From: Chaetorhynchus papuensis
Taxonomy: Eukaryota > Chordata > Aves > Passeriformes > Rhipiduridae
Assembly (NCBI GenBank): GCA_013396525.1
Contig: VWYX01000380.1
Span: 618,788-682,787, forward strand
Direction: 5' to 3'
Length of the DNA: 64,000 nucleotides
Numbering within the stretch: the stretch's first letter is position 1; each line of letters starts with the position of its first letter. The translations under genes were made by a program, and so were the position numbers. The notes below the pieces were generated by a model. The model searched no databases. It had not been told where the DNA came from and was given only the letters and a program-made list of their open reading frames with translations. Below are positions 20,501 to 33,000 of this stretch, in pieces.

Positions 20501-23500
20501 CTATTTGCGACTGCTTTTTATTCTCTCCAATCTTTTTTTCAAGTCATCAATGTTGGCCGCTGCAGAAGAGGGTGAAGCCAGGGTAGTTCCAATGCCAGAG
20601 GAATGAGTCTGATTGGAGTCCAGGTCCAGATGTTGGTACTGCTCCCGGGACTCACGCAGCTGGGAGAGCTTACTGTGAAGCATATCTGTAGAGGATGCAA
20701 CTGTAGGGAGTGTTGGTTTAGAGAGCAGAGACGTCAGAGGGGGTCTGTCTTCCTGCTAAGAGGGAGGAAAGTGAAGTGTTAAGACATATAGTGGTAAAGG
20801 CTATGTAAGAAATACAAATCATAATCAATGGCTTTTCACCTCTACAGGAAGCAATAAAAACAGAGGAAAGGGAAGGAGCACTAGAACACAAGTGGATCTG
20901 GAGCAATAAAGTCAGTTGCTGTCAAAGTCAGACCCATGCAAAGCTAATTAAAATACTCAATTCTTATCAACGGAATAGTTAATGTTTAATTTTATGTCAA
21001 TAGGGACACAAAGAAACTAGTCTTTCAAGATCAAAAAATTCCCTGCAGACCAGAGTTTTACTGAGATAGACTGCCAGAGTCTTGAACAGCCTAAATTCTA
21101 ACACAAGAGGAAAATCCCTGCCTACATGCAACATCAGCAGACAATGTATTTTCTGGAAGAATGAGAAGAGGAAACTTGAACTGACTGGCAAGACTGAACC
21201 TGTCAAAGACTTAAAGTGTCAATTGACTGTTCTTTTATTAATTGATATTTCCATCTGAGTTACTTACCTTGTTACTATCATCTAGGAAACATTTTCCCTC
21301 CTCAGAGCTCTAAGCTGATACTCAAATTTGGGTCAAAGTTTAAAACAGTGATGCATCTGGATGACTATTCCTAGAGTGAACATCACTTCTCATGTGGCCA
21401 AATTAAAATTTCAGGAATTGGCACTAGATTCCTAACGCACAGATCATTGGACTGTAAGCAATTTTGGTCCACAGGTTTCCAAAACTAAGCTCATTCAGCA
21501 TTCCTTTGCCTCAGTATCCATACACCCAAAATATATAAAACTTCAAAGTCTTAATTCAGCTCTCACGGTTGTTTCAGAGCACAAAGACCTAAAATTTCCC
21601 ATCATTCATCTCTGAGGTCAACATATGTTAACTTTTAGAGAACAGCAGTTGTTTGAATCTTTCTGAGGCTCAGCTTCCTGGCAAGGGAAGATAATTAGCT
21701 ACAGACCTGTAGAGAACCTGTACATAACACCAGTGATGCAGACAGAGTAGACTGAAATATAAGCCTACTTAGCCAAGTAATGAGTTCAAAGCCATTTATA
21801 CTAGGCAGAGTGACATGCAGTGAGTAGCTAGGACATGCACTGTAAATGAAAGATCACAAATTCTGATTAGAATTCAAATGCCAGAAGGAAGATTCCAAAA
21901 AAAAAAGTGGAAAACAAGTGCCTCCCCAGGGGCTTAACAAGTGTTGTCAAGTACAATACCTTTGCGTTGTCAAGGCCACAACGCTGCCTGAGGATTTTTA
22001 ATCTTTCCAAGTAAACTGAAGGCCCCACTTCCTCCCCATTTGTGTTTCCTATAGATGAAGATACAGTGTGGGTAGACACAGGAACACATGTTCCTTCCAT
22101 CTGAGGAGAAATTCCTGGAGGATGAGGGGAAGGAAGGAGGAAAGTTAAAATTTAAAACATCAGAAAAGCATAAGCCTCTTGGTCGGTTCCTTGAAATAAG
22201 ATGCACTGGATGAAGAATTAACCAGCCTATTATTTGCTAGTTATTTGCATTTGCTAGTATGGCCATATCCACCCTTTCATTTCCTTGCGAAAGTGACAAC
22301 GGAAAATCAAGAAAGAAACACAGAAATTTAAGGAGTGGCTGCAGAGCAGCTCTAGAAGTGCTGAAGAGAACACTGTGGGGAGAGGAAGATGCTGATGTGC
22401 ATCAGCAGCGACCATAATGTTCAACAGGAGAACTGAGCAACTGGCAAGGTGGGAAATACTTGGAGTCACCTCTCTTTTTCTAGTTTAGTTCTACGTTGGG
22501 GCTTACCACTGGTTCTAACCCCTCTTCATTTGTGCAACTTGAAGCTTTTTATTCCAATTCAGTCTCAAAGAGTGATTTCTGGAATGCATATAACAAGGTT
22601 TTTAAAGCTTCCCTACCAAGAGACTAGAAAAAGAATTTACATTATGAGAAAAACTTTTCCATTATTAAAAGAACTGCAAATTCTAAGATTTAGCATGAAC
22701 AAGGATTTGTTCTCACTAATTTACTACAAGGGTGTTTAAAATAGATAAAAAGAGAATTAATTATTTATACCTTACTCTAAATAAAGCACTGTCACAATAT
22801 TCAACAGTATGTTTTACTGTATCAGACTTACAGTTAGCAACGAAAAAAAAAGACAACTGTGGCACAATTTGGTTTTGAAAACTGCTGATCTAATATTTCT
22901 CAGTTGTACAGATTTTTAGGATGAAAGGTAGAATTTTCTGTCCTGCATAGTTGGACACATTTAGGAGGTTCTGAAATAATCTCATATCATCTTCCTAAAG
23001 TAATCTACGATACAGGGATAGAAGAAGGAACAGTAGTAGAAAAAAGGCTAAAGTTTCACAGGACACTGTGAAATGTTTAAGAAATAAAAGAGGTATTTTT
23101 GCTGAACTGTGTATCAGCTTTTACTGTCAGCTAATAATTTGTCACATTCCTTCTCTAATAATTCATTAAATACTCCTTTGTATTTATCTGCAATGAAAAG
23201 ATTCACTAACTAACAAACAGTTTTACAGTAATTCATCCAATTAAAAAACTAATTTATTGGAAAGGGTTTCTGCAGAAACAGTTCATGTTATTCAAAACAA
23301 GCTTTCCAATTCCACAGAAAATAATACTATTAAAAAGCCTCCTACACATTTTTTGTAAAAAAGTAAAAGAAGCTGACAGCTGCTGCTGTTTTAAACCAGC
23401 TTTATACCTTGCAGAACCAATTTGTGATACCAGACATGGAACACAGGCTAATGTTCAACCTACACTACAGGATATGGATTAGAACAACTTGTTTACCAAG

Positions 23501-24037
23501 CTTTTCAGATGTTTTCTACATTTAGTGTGGTTATAACTTCTGTTTTTGTAAACAAAGAATGCATACTCCCTACAAATGGTGCCTCATGAAGCAACACGAC
23601 TTGCTTCAGAAATCTGCAAATGTATGCAAATATTACAGGAGACAAGTAACTGTTCTACCTCTGCTTCTCATAAACCAAGCAGTTTTGCTGTAACATGTAC
23701 CTGTAGAAGTGGCAATGCGTCCTTTCCCTTCCCGCTCCGTTTCTATCAGTCGGAGGCCTCTTTCCACATAGCTTTGGAAGAACTGTGAGGAATTTTTCAG
23801 GAAGGGCTCAATGTCTGCATCAGAATACTTCTTTTTGTATTCATACAGTTCTGCCAGACCCTGGGAGGGAAGAGTTGCTATGTATTACTACAATTGCTGC
23901 ATACACCATTCTGGCGTATCACGCTCTCTTTCTTGCAGGAAGGGGGCACTCACCTCCTTGGTGTTCTCCTTTGAGCCAATCTTCTTAAATATTTCTGCCA
24001 AAATATCATTGACTTTGGCTTTTGAAGCCTTTTCCTC
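20501..24037 (-). CDS. CKAP5: CKAP5 coding exons 41-44: TACC3-binding region and tail
   Basis: Exons are 23954-24037, 23701-23860, 21960-22114 and 20501-20755 (residues 1856-2072). The helix-rich part ELYEYKKKYSDADIEPFLK and the block VYLERLKILRQRCGLDN correspond to the region that binds TACC3 in human. The tail ends in DDLKKRLERIKSSRK, a basic helix. The last exon has a tandem TAGCAG acceptor, so one Gln may be optional. Confidence 0.95.
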
Positions 24038-27000
24038 CTAAATAAATAAACAAAAGGAGACTTTTAAAACAAAGTGAATAAAACCAAACAGAAATCAAAC
24101 CCATGACACCCTCAGACCTGCTAGCTGGATACAGAGCTTCCAAGATGAAGAAAGCCTTGAAGTGATCAGAGTTCTACATAGCCAACATATACACAGAATG
24201 AGAGCAAGGATATAATGAAGCTGTAGGACTCCTTCTGAGAAGTTAGTTTTTAAAACCTGTTTTGGGTATGGCTAATTTGTAGTAGATGAGATGCAGTACC
24301 ATGCAGCATAAAACTTATGCTGTACATCACAATGTCCTGGAGAACACTTCATCCTGGGACTGTGCACAGGATACTCAGGTAAACACACACAACAAATTCC
24401 CAAAACAGCCGTAAATGAAAATTTCACTTTAGAAGAGTATTTCCAACATTAGTTACATGTTGAAAAGGGAATTACTACTTGATATTCCACAAACACAAAA
24501 TTAAGTTTGTTTCTTAAATTAATTGCTTTACACTCCCTTCCCCTGCCAACCCATTTTCTTTACTCACTATGCGAGAAGCTCCTTTTTCTGTATCCTTATC
24601 AGCTTTTCCAGTCTGATCCATGGAGTGTTTCATTACTCTACAAAGGTGAGCTTCTAGTTCAGACTCATTTTTGTTGTCTATCATTGTTAAATGATCTAAG
24701 ATCTAAAATGAGAAAAAAGGGGAATTAATTTAAAAAAAAGAAGAAGAAAAAAACAAAGGAAAGACTCTGGAGACTGCATGAACATCCAATTTAAAAATAC
24801 ATGACTAGTGATTGCTCTGACCTTGGGCCCTTTCAGCTTGCACAGGGTGTGAAGCAGAGTCTTCAGTGTCCTTATAGGGAACTCACTCTTACATTGTTTC
24901 AGCTTCTCTTTGGGAAAGACCTTCATGAAAATGTGGATATCCAGCAGAATCCGATCCAGATTGATGCTATTAATGGTTTCCGGAAGAAGACGCACCATTC
25001 TCCACAGACACTGGAATGAGAGGCTGACTTAAAGCAAGGCAACTCAAGAAAGAAGCGTTTGATTATATAAGGAGAGGTTACACAACACTATCACTGAGCC
25101 ACTTCACTCCTCTAGCACATCATACAGGCATGCACTGTGTCTGCTGCTCAAGCTATATTTGCACTGGTACATACTTTCTCTTTGTATCTGGCTGTACAGT
25201 ATCCAGATCTTTCTTTAGAGCTGATGCATAAGTAAGGTGCTGACTTCTCTACCTCTAACAGGAGACTGAATGCTTTGTGTGAAGAAATTTCAGCAGATAA
25301 TATATATATGCTATGTACACCTACACACAAGTTCTTTAGGTTTAAATGTCATTAAGAACACCTGAGCTGTCTTTAAATCATGCCAGTTACAAGAGGGTGT
25401 TGGTTGTAAGGTAAGAAAAGATCATGCTCAGGCTTTAAATGCATGCATTTGTCTGTTCACTCTGCCTATCAACAGAGATGACAGGATACAAGTCAGCTCC
25501 AGCCTGGGACTGTCTGAATCCACAGTACGGTGTGGTGCCCAAGCGAACAAGCCCAGCAGGTGACTGTACACCTCTGTATGGAGTTTGTATTAGTGTACAC
25601 AAGTTTCTGTAAACTATTAGCAGGTGTTAAACTCCCTCCTAGCATACAAGAAGTTCCTCTATGTGACATCTAATAAGATCAGAACTGTAGAAGTCATAAG
25701 AAATATTTCAAGTTATGGACACTAATTTTTTTAGCTCTATCTATTCTTTCAGGTAGGATGATTCAGATAAACCATATAAGTTCAAAACCTCTACTACAGG
25801 CTCACCTTCATGACAAGTTCTGAAAACTTAGGAGAACTGGCTGTTGCTAGAAGACTGTCTTGAAGCAAAACAAGCAGAGCACTAGAAATAAATTTATAAA
25901 GGTTACACAGAAAAACTCACCACAGAATATCACACCAAAGAATGGGATTAGTCCAGCAGTTGTGCAACAGCTCTTTCCTTCTTTCCTTCTAGCATGTTTA
26001 CAAGAATTTAAGAGACTGTCTGCTGAACTCCAAAGCACAAAGAATCATACTAAGCTGATTTGTTCAGCCTGCCTCCAGCTGTGCAGTCAAATTCTAATCA
26101 CAATCAGTGATAATTCTTTATTAGCTAGCCGAATGATTCTACAGACACTGGTCTTTGCTTACAGAATGACTAACAAACTCAGCTGTTCAAGGAATACATG
26201 AGAACAGGTAAAGAAAGCAGTGATTATGCAGTTTTCATTAGATACCTCAAGATGTTGGTCTGGTCAGACTTCTCCAGAACTTTCACTACCAAGAGGTTGA
26301 CTGATCGGATGACCTGCTCACCCTCCTCAAGATCTTCAACCCGAGAATCCAGCATTAAGGTAATAAGACCATGCATTAGGTCTTTAAGCACACCAGTGGA
26401 AGCCTCTCGAGCCAGACTCTCTATCTGAAATAGCTACAGATGGAAGAAAGTGTTAGTTTTCCCTGCACATGATCCTTTAGCATAGGGGTTTCTCTAGACT
26501 ATATTGTCAAATCATGACATCTACCTGTTTCCCACAACAGTAAAAACAGTCAAAACACAACTATGAAGAAAGTTATTTCTACGGAGTGACTTCTGAAAAT
26601 ACTCAGGCCACCAACTCAGTACTCAAAAAGTAAAGAATATCAAAAACAGAGCTTAATAGAAGTCTTAGTAGCTGTATTTTGCAGCAGCAGAGACCTTCTT
26701 CCCTTTCCCAATTTCTCATTCCCCACCTGCTCTCAGAAGGTGCATTGATAAGCAGACAGTTGGCAACAAACCTTCATAAGAAAGACTCAGTAGTAAGCTA
26801 ACCTAGGTACAGAACAGACATTCCATTCTCCCACAACTTCTGCACAGAAATTATTTCTCTTCACCTTATCTTTTACATCAAAGCCTTACCGTGATCATGC
26901 TCCCAATGATACAGCTGTAAAGTCTGACTATCTCATCTTTGTCCAGCTTCTCATCTGCCATGTGTGTATTGTAGATTAACCGAAGCTGCATAAATGTGGC

Positions 27001-30000
27001 TATTAGGAACTGGTCGATGTGGCCAGACATAGCTTCTGCTTTGTCCTCCTGTTTGAGCACCTCATCAATCTAAGATTTAAAAACAAAACGCTCTAGGTAA
27101 AGTCAACATAATGCAAACAGTGCAAAATAACAATAATCTAAATACTTTTCTATTTAGATAGAAAACCTATAGGAAGGGTCTTGCCTTGACCAATCCATTT
27201 GCCAAGGCAGTTGTATTCTAAGCTTCCACCCAAAATCAGTAGCTAGAGACATGTATTGCTAATCCAAACACAACCAATTACTGATATTTTAGAGAACTGC
27301 AACCTCATCCTGCACACAAATGAAAATGTCAACAGCTGCGTTATAGATTCTGGAATTAACGGTTTTATGAAATCTTCTGGACAAAAAAACTTTTAAGTAG
27401 TTAAAGCCACCCTAAAACCATGCAAAAACCATGAGGCAAGACAATCCTTTTGCTAAGGATATATAAAACAGTTTACATTTAAAAGATAAATCTCACTGAC
27501 TAACAGGCTTTTACAAGCTCATAGCACAAATAATTTGACAAAGCCAAAAATATAACACAGAAGCACTAATGAAAAAAGTATTAAGTTTATTCTACATCTT
27601 CCAAGTGGAATTTCTATTGCTAAAGCGAGTCAGATGGCCCCTGTGCACTTAGTTTTGTCATCAGGGAGATTCTGAGCAGAGCCCACATCACCTGACGTGA
27701 TTGCTCCACCACAGTGCAACTCATCACCCTCGCAGGCTAAGTTTGGCACACTGTGATTAGTTGCTACCTTAATTCACTTACCTGTGTCAGAGCCTGGATG
27801 CTTGTATTTATATCACCACTGGCTACTTGGGAAATGACAAAGTTGATAGTAGAAGCTGTGTTACTGTGCATGTCATCGAAGTGTGGGGACACAGCACGGA
27901 TTCTAAAGGGTTGAAAACAGGATTCATTACTTTCTGGAGAGCTACTTTAATATACACTTAACTGCTATATTTCAATGATGATTTAGAGACATGGGAAAAG
28001 GATTTCATTCTTCACTGAGGATTCTCAAGGAAGGAATCATTCCTTTAACCATGTCTATTGCACTATTTGTAAAGACACTGATGATGCATTTACAAACTCA
28101 AGATCCTCTAACTATAAAAATGCCTAAGTAGAACTCACATTTTTCATTAAAAATAACTGCTCTCCAGATTTCAGAAGAGTACAACAGACCTTTGTTTTGC
28201 CATCTCTTCAAATTAGCTGACACTACCCTCTTATGGAAACAAGTCAGAATGTAGAAATTAGCACTATCAATTCACCTTCTCAAAATATTTTTAAGGCAGT
28301 CCTGCTGATTTCACTTAGGAGTTAAAACTAAAGTTAAACTCACTTGGGCTCAGGAATCAAGACTGGCTCAAAGATGTCATCCAGTTTGTGCTGTACAAGT
28401 GCTGGCATCTCACATCTGACAGTTCCATTGTCATTTTCAATTTCATCAAGATCCAGCTGAAATTCCCGTGGAACTGTATGTGATGTCTCAGAGTGGCTGC
28501 CCATGTTGCGATTTTGGCTACAGAAACCAGGAGAGAGGTGATTATTATACATACACAAGAGGCAAGAGTATTAGCACTAGCATCCACTGGTAGCCCTAAA
28601 GCTCTCATAATAGCACAGGTTTTGCAGTTTGGATTGTATTCAAGCCCCTTAACTCCCTCTGCCTTTCCCCTAGTCTTTAGTAAAACTAACTTCTGTACGC
28701 CAGAAGAGCAGCTCTACTTACTTGCTCTCCTATTTTCTGTTGTAAACCACCACAAGACACCCTGCACCTGTGCTAGGTATGCATGGTTTGAGATAACTAG
28801 TACAGCTTACAGTACTATTAAAAGAATATAACTTCAAAATTTGAGTGGCTTTTTTTCACCTTTGGTTTTTTAAATGATGGACAGGATGCTTATGTACACA
28901 GCAACCTCACAAGCTCCTCTGAATCTAGGACTCCCAGCACCCCACATGACCTGTGCTGCATATCAGATTTTCCAAGGAAATATTCTAATACATAATTCTC
29001 AGCACAGACTTGTTATTATTCCAAAATAATGAGCAAGTGGCAAGGAATAGTTTCTGAGCTTTTTGTTTTGGGTACTGTTGCCCCAGGCTCTGTAATTCAC
29101 ACATTCTTATCCATTTCGGTGCTTTATGTCTAACATAACTAGAAAAGGGTCCAACAAATACAAAGTTTAATGCAACACACTGAAAGTTCTCCCAATATTT
29201 TGAATGGTTGCTTAATGCAGAATTGCCATGTCTGTCTGCAGCTTAATTGACAGTCACCTTGGCAGAAACCTGTATTTCTGGTTTCTTTCTTTTCTTTAAG
29301 TCAGAGACCTGTACATAACCCAGAACTAGCAATGGCAAACTTGTCACCCTCAGGAAGGGATGACTAGGATAGAAATTGAAAGATACAAGAGCCTTGCTAC
29401 CAAGGAGTTAGTGGGCAGTACTTACATCCTATAAGTGCGATACATAATTCTGTCCATGGAGAAGCAGTGAAAAAAGGCACAAGACCATTTAGAAAGATTT
29501 TAAGACAGACAAGACAAAAAAATTCAGACATTTAGATTTATATTATTTGGCCATTTTTCACAACATGCAAAGATGATGATACAAGAACTCAAATGGCATT
29601 GTCAGACGTATTAGCACATACACTATGCAGGACAGAGACCATAATATAACATTACATACTTGAGTTTGGAGGACATGTCCTCAGCTTGTCCCTTCCGCAT
29701 CATGCTGGCGTTGGCGCTGATGCTCTGAGTACGCTGAGGTTTCTCCTCTGCCTGTCTCACTGGAGCAGCAGAGGGTCTCTTGGCTGACCGCTTTATTCTT
29801 TCCTCAAGCATGCTCATGTCTTTCTCTGAAAGCTGTAACACACGATGCTTTCACTCAACAGGAGTTGAGTGTGTTAGAAATCTCAGTCACCTACAGGACT
29901 CATACCACTTATTAGTGCACACTGAAGTTCTCCAATACGAAAGTAGCAAGTGTTAATGCTACCTCCTAGCAGCAAACTAACCAGGACACTCTGGACTGTC

Positions 30001-33000
30001 AGGTGCCACTTCAAGAGCTAATTAACCCACGCTGACAAGCTGTAATACAGAATACATCTATTTCTAGTCCACAAAATGTCAAGAAACAGTTAGTCTTGAA
30101 TTCAAACTATAGTACTATTCTGTGTTTGTAATTGTTGCACGTGTTGCTGCAAAAACCCCGAACAAGAAACCCCCCACCCACCTTTCTACATTCCCTATTA
30201 GCAGACCAGGCAATGCTTTAACACTCTGGACCCTGCCACAGAAGCCAGAGTCCTTCTGACAGTTGTCCTGTTCAATGTACTCATAATTCACTATGAACAC
30301 CAGATCAGCCAAATTAATGCTCCAACTCAGGCAGTGAAAAGACTCGTATTTACCTGCTTATCTACCGGACTGAAGACTACCAATAACTACATTTGAACAA
30401 AAGTAAGCATTACAATTTTATGTTTATGAGAAGTACTCTCCAGAACCCCTATGATTTAGAAACCTTCTTGAGAACCCATACACTTTAGATGGACCATACT
30501 GAAGCTCAGAAAGTCATGGTTAGAAAGGGCTGAATTGTTCAGGTGCTACAGTTTTTTCCTTTACCTTGAAAATTCAAAAGCAAATGGACTATGTAAAACT
30601 GAGGCAGAAGCCTATTGCACTCTGAAAAATAGTTAAATAGGATGAAAATCTAAAACGTTGATGAAAATGCAATATTAACTCTCATGGGAACAGTTACCAG
30701 AGAAAATGAGTCACATTAAATCTCAACTTTTAGAGAAGCTGGAAGTTAAAAAAAAAAAACCAGAGGGGCAGCCTTGCTTCCCCTGCTTGTCATATTCCAT
30801 AAAATACCCATCCAATAGCTTGTATGCCCTATGGCATATGACACAACACAACAAAGCTGCAGAAGCATAAAAATATCTATCACATTCCGATCGGTTCTAG
30901 TGCTGCTAGAAACATTACCAAGACCTAATGCAGAGAACAGAACTGGAAAAAATGATCTAACTGCTCTTGATTAAGATTGTAATTCAGTGTACTTAATCTG
31001 ATATGCACAGTGATTATAAACACAGTAAACTAGCTTTCCACTGCTGGACACTGGAAATTGAGTTTTGTAACCTTTAGCTTTTACTGCATTTAGATGATAA
31101 TGGCTAAGTATGATTTTCAGAGACCAAAACAGCAGCAATAGAAAGTGACGTGGTACGTACACTTAAGCAATGAAATGCAGTAAGATAAAAGCAAATAAGC
31201 CAAACTTACCAGACCTCAATTGCAAAGCAGTAGGGTAAGCCGGGCATTACAAAAAAGCTGAGGACTTAATGAAGCCCCAACAACTAGCCTTTTTTGGCCA
31301 AATAAGTTATCCCAATATTCTAAATCAGATGTTTAACTTGTACAGTTGACGATAAAGCAAGTTACTCTTTATAAACAATTTAATTCCCATGAAGGTCAGT
31401 GTTTTGCTCATTTTTTTCCCAGTTTTGTTTTTCATTCATGCACACCCAGATTATATACACCTCTCTTATAAAGGCAGGCTGAGAGTTGGGGTTGGGAGCA
31501 TGCTAAAGAGAAGGCTCTGGGGAGACCTCATTGCAGTCTTCCACTACCTAAAAGGTACTGGAAGGAAGCTGGAGAGGGACTTCTAACAGGAGCATGCAGT
31601 GATAGACAAGTGGCAATTCCTTTAAAATAAAAGACGCTAAATTTAGATTGTATTAGAAACACTTGACAGTGAGGGTGGCTGAGGCAATGAAACAGGATAC
31701 TCAGTCCTTGGAAGTTTTAAAGTGTCCCTGCCCATGGCAGGGGGGTTGGACCTAAATGCTTTTTAAGGTCCCTTCCCAAACCATTCTATGATTTCATATA
31801 TTCCACAGTCTGGGATTAACCAAATAACCATCAGAGGATCTGTGATATAGTAAGTTATTTTCAAAACTATAAAATGCTCTTGACGCCAACAGCAAGATGT
31901 ACCATGACCAATCACAAGCCAAACAGTGCTTATCCCCTACAAAAAATGTAAGGACTTGAAAAAAAAAAACCAAACCATCAAACAAAAAAATCTCAAACAA
32001 TCCCATAAACCAAACCAAGCACAGCACCCTAACTGCAAATCCCCCATAAACTCATTTGCAGTTAGTAATACTGACATTTCCAATCAGCTTGAACACTTGG
32101 TCGCCATGGACGTTGTAGACGGTCACAATGGTGTTCAGCGCAGCGTTGCGCACAGTGTTGTCCCGGTCACCAATATGAATTGCCATTTCTTTTAAGGCTT
32201 TCCCTGGAGTTGGCTGGCAGACATTCATGCCATACGATTCAACCAGACATCCAAGCTCTTCCAAGCATTCTAAATGAAGACAATAACATATGCACATTCA
32301 ACTTTAAAGCTTCTGGGAAGAGAGCCCTCCCAATTCCTGTGTTGCTTGCACAATTTGAACATTTACTGTAGAGAACTGCCAATCACAAAGCTGATGATAG
32401 ATATAGTCCAGGTGATTCATGGGACACAGCAGACTACTTCACAGATAGTACCTAAAAGCTGCCAGTCACCTCTCTACACTTCAAATATTTCCCATATCCA
32501 TTTATGAGCAATGTTACAGTTCACAGTTAACATCACATTCACATAAACAGTTGTGAGCCTGCAATGCTATATTATGTATAGAATTTAACTTTCTGCTTAT
32601 ACCAGGGCAAGATATTTTCAAAGTGACCAGGCAGTTGTTTGAACTACAAACACCACAAGTTTATTAGCCGTTACTTGTGGTGAGACAGATGTACAGCGTA
32701 GAAACATTTCTTGATCAGATTAAGCGATTCTCTTGGTAAGTAGGACAACAGTATTGTCACTGTTCTCCCCAGTACTGTTTCACCAAGAAAAGAAGCCTAC
32801 TCAAGGGAGACTCAAAATACCAAGAGCAACTTAAGAGATTACTTGTCTCTGGAAGGTACAAAGACACAAAAAATTAAAAGCAAGATGGTACTACCTGAAA
32901 ACCTGATCCTTTAAACACTTACAAACATCTGCATAAAATGCCATGTGCAGGCAAATCTCACACCCCAGCCAACGTTCTTATGCTGGGTTTTTCAAACTGC

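Noticed and set aside
27634..27646. Plus-strand ATGGCCCCTGTGC resembles part of U6 snRNA
   Set aside because: Only this short segment matches. It is the complement of the SNORD67 guide, not a U6 pseudogene.
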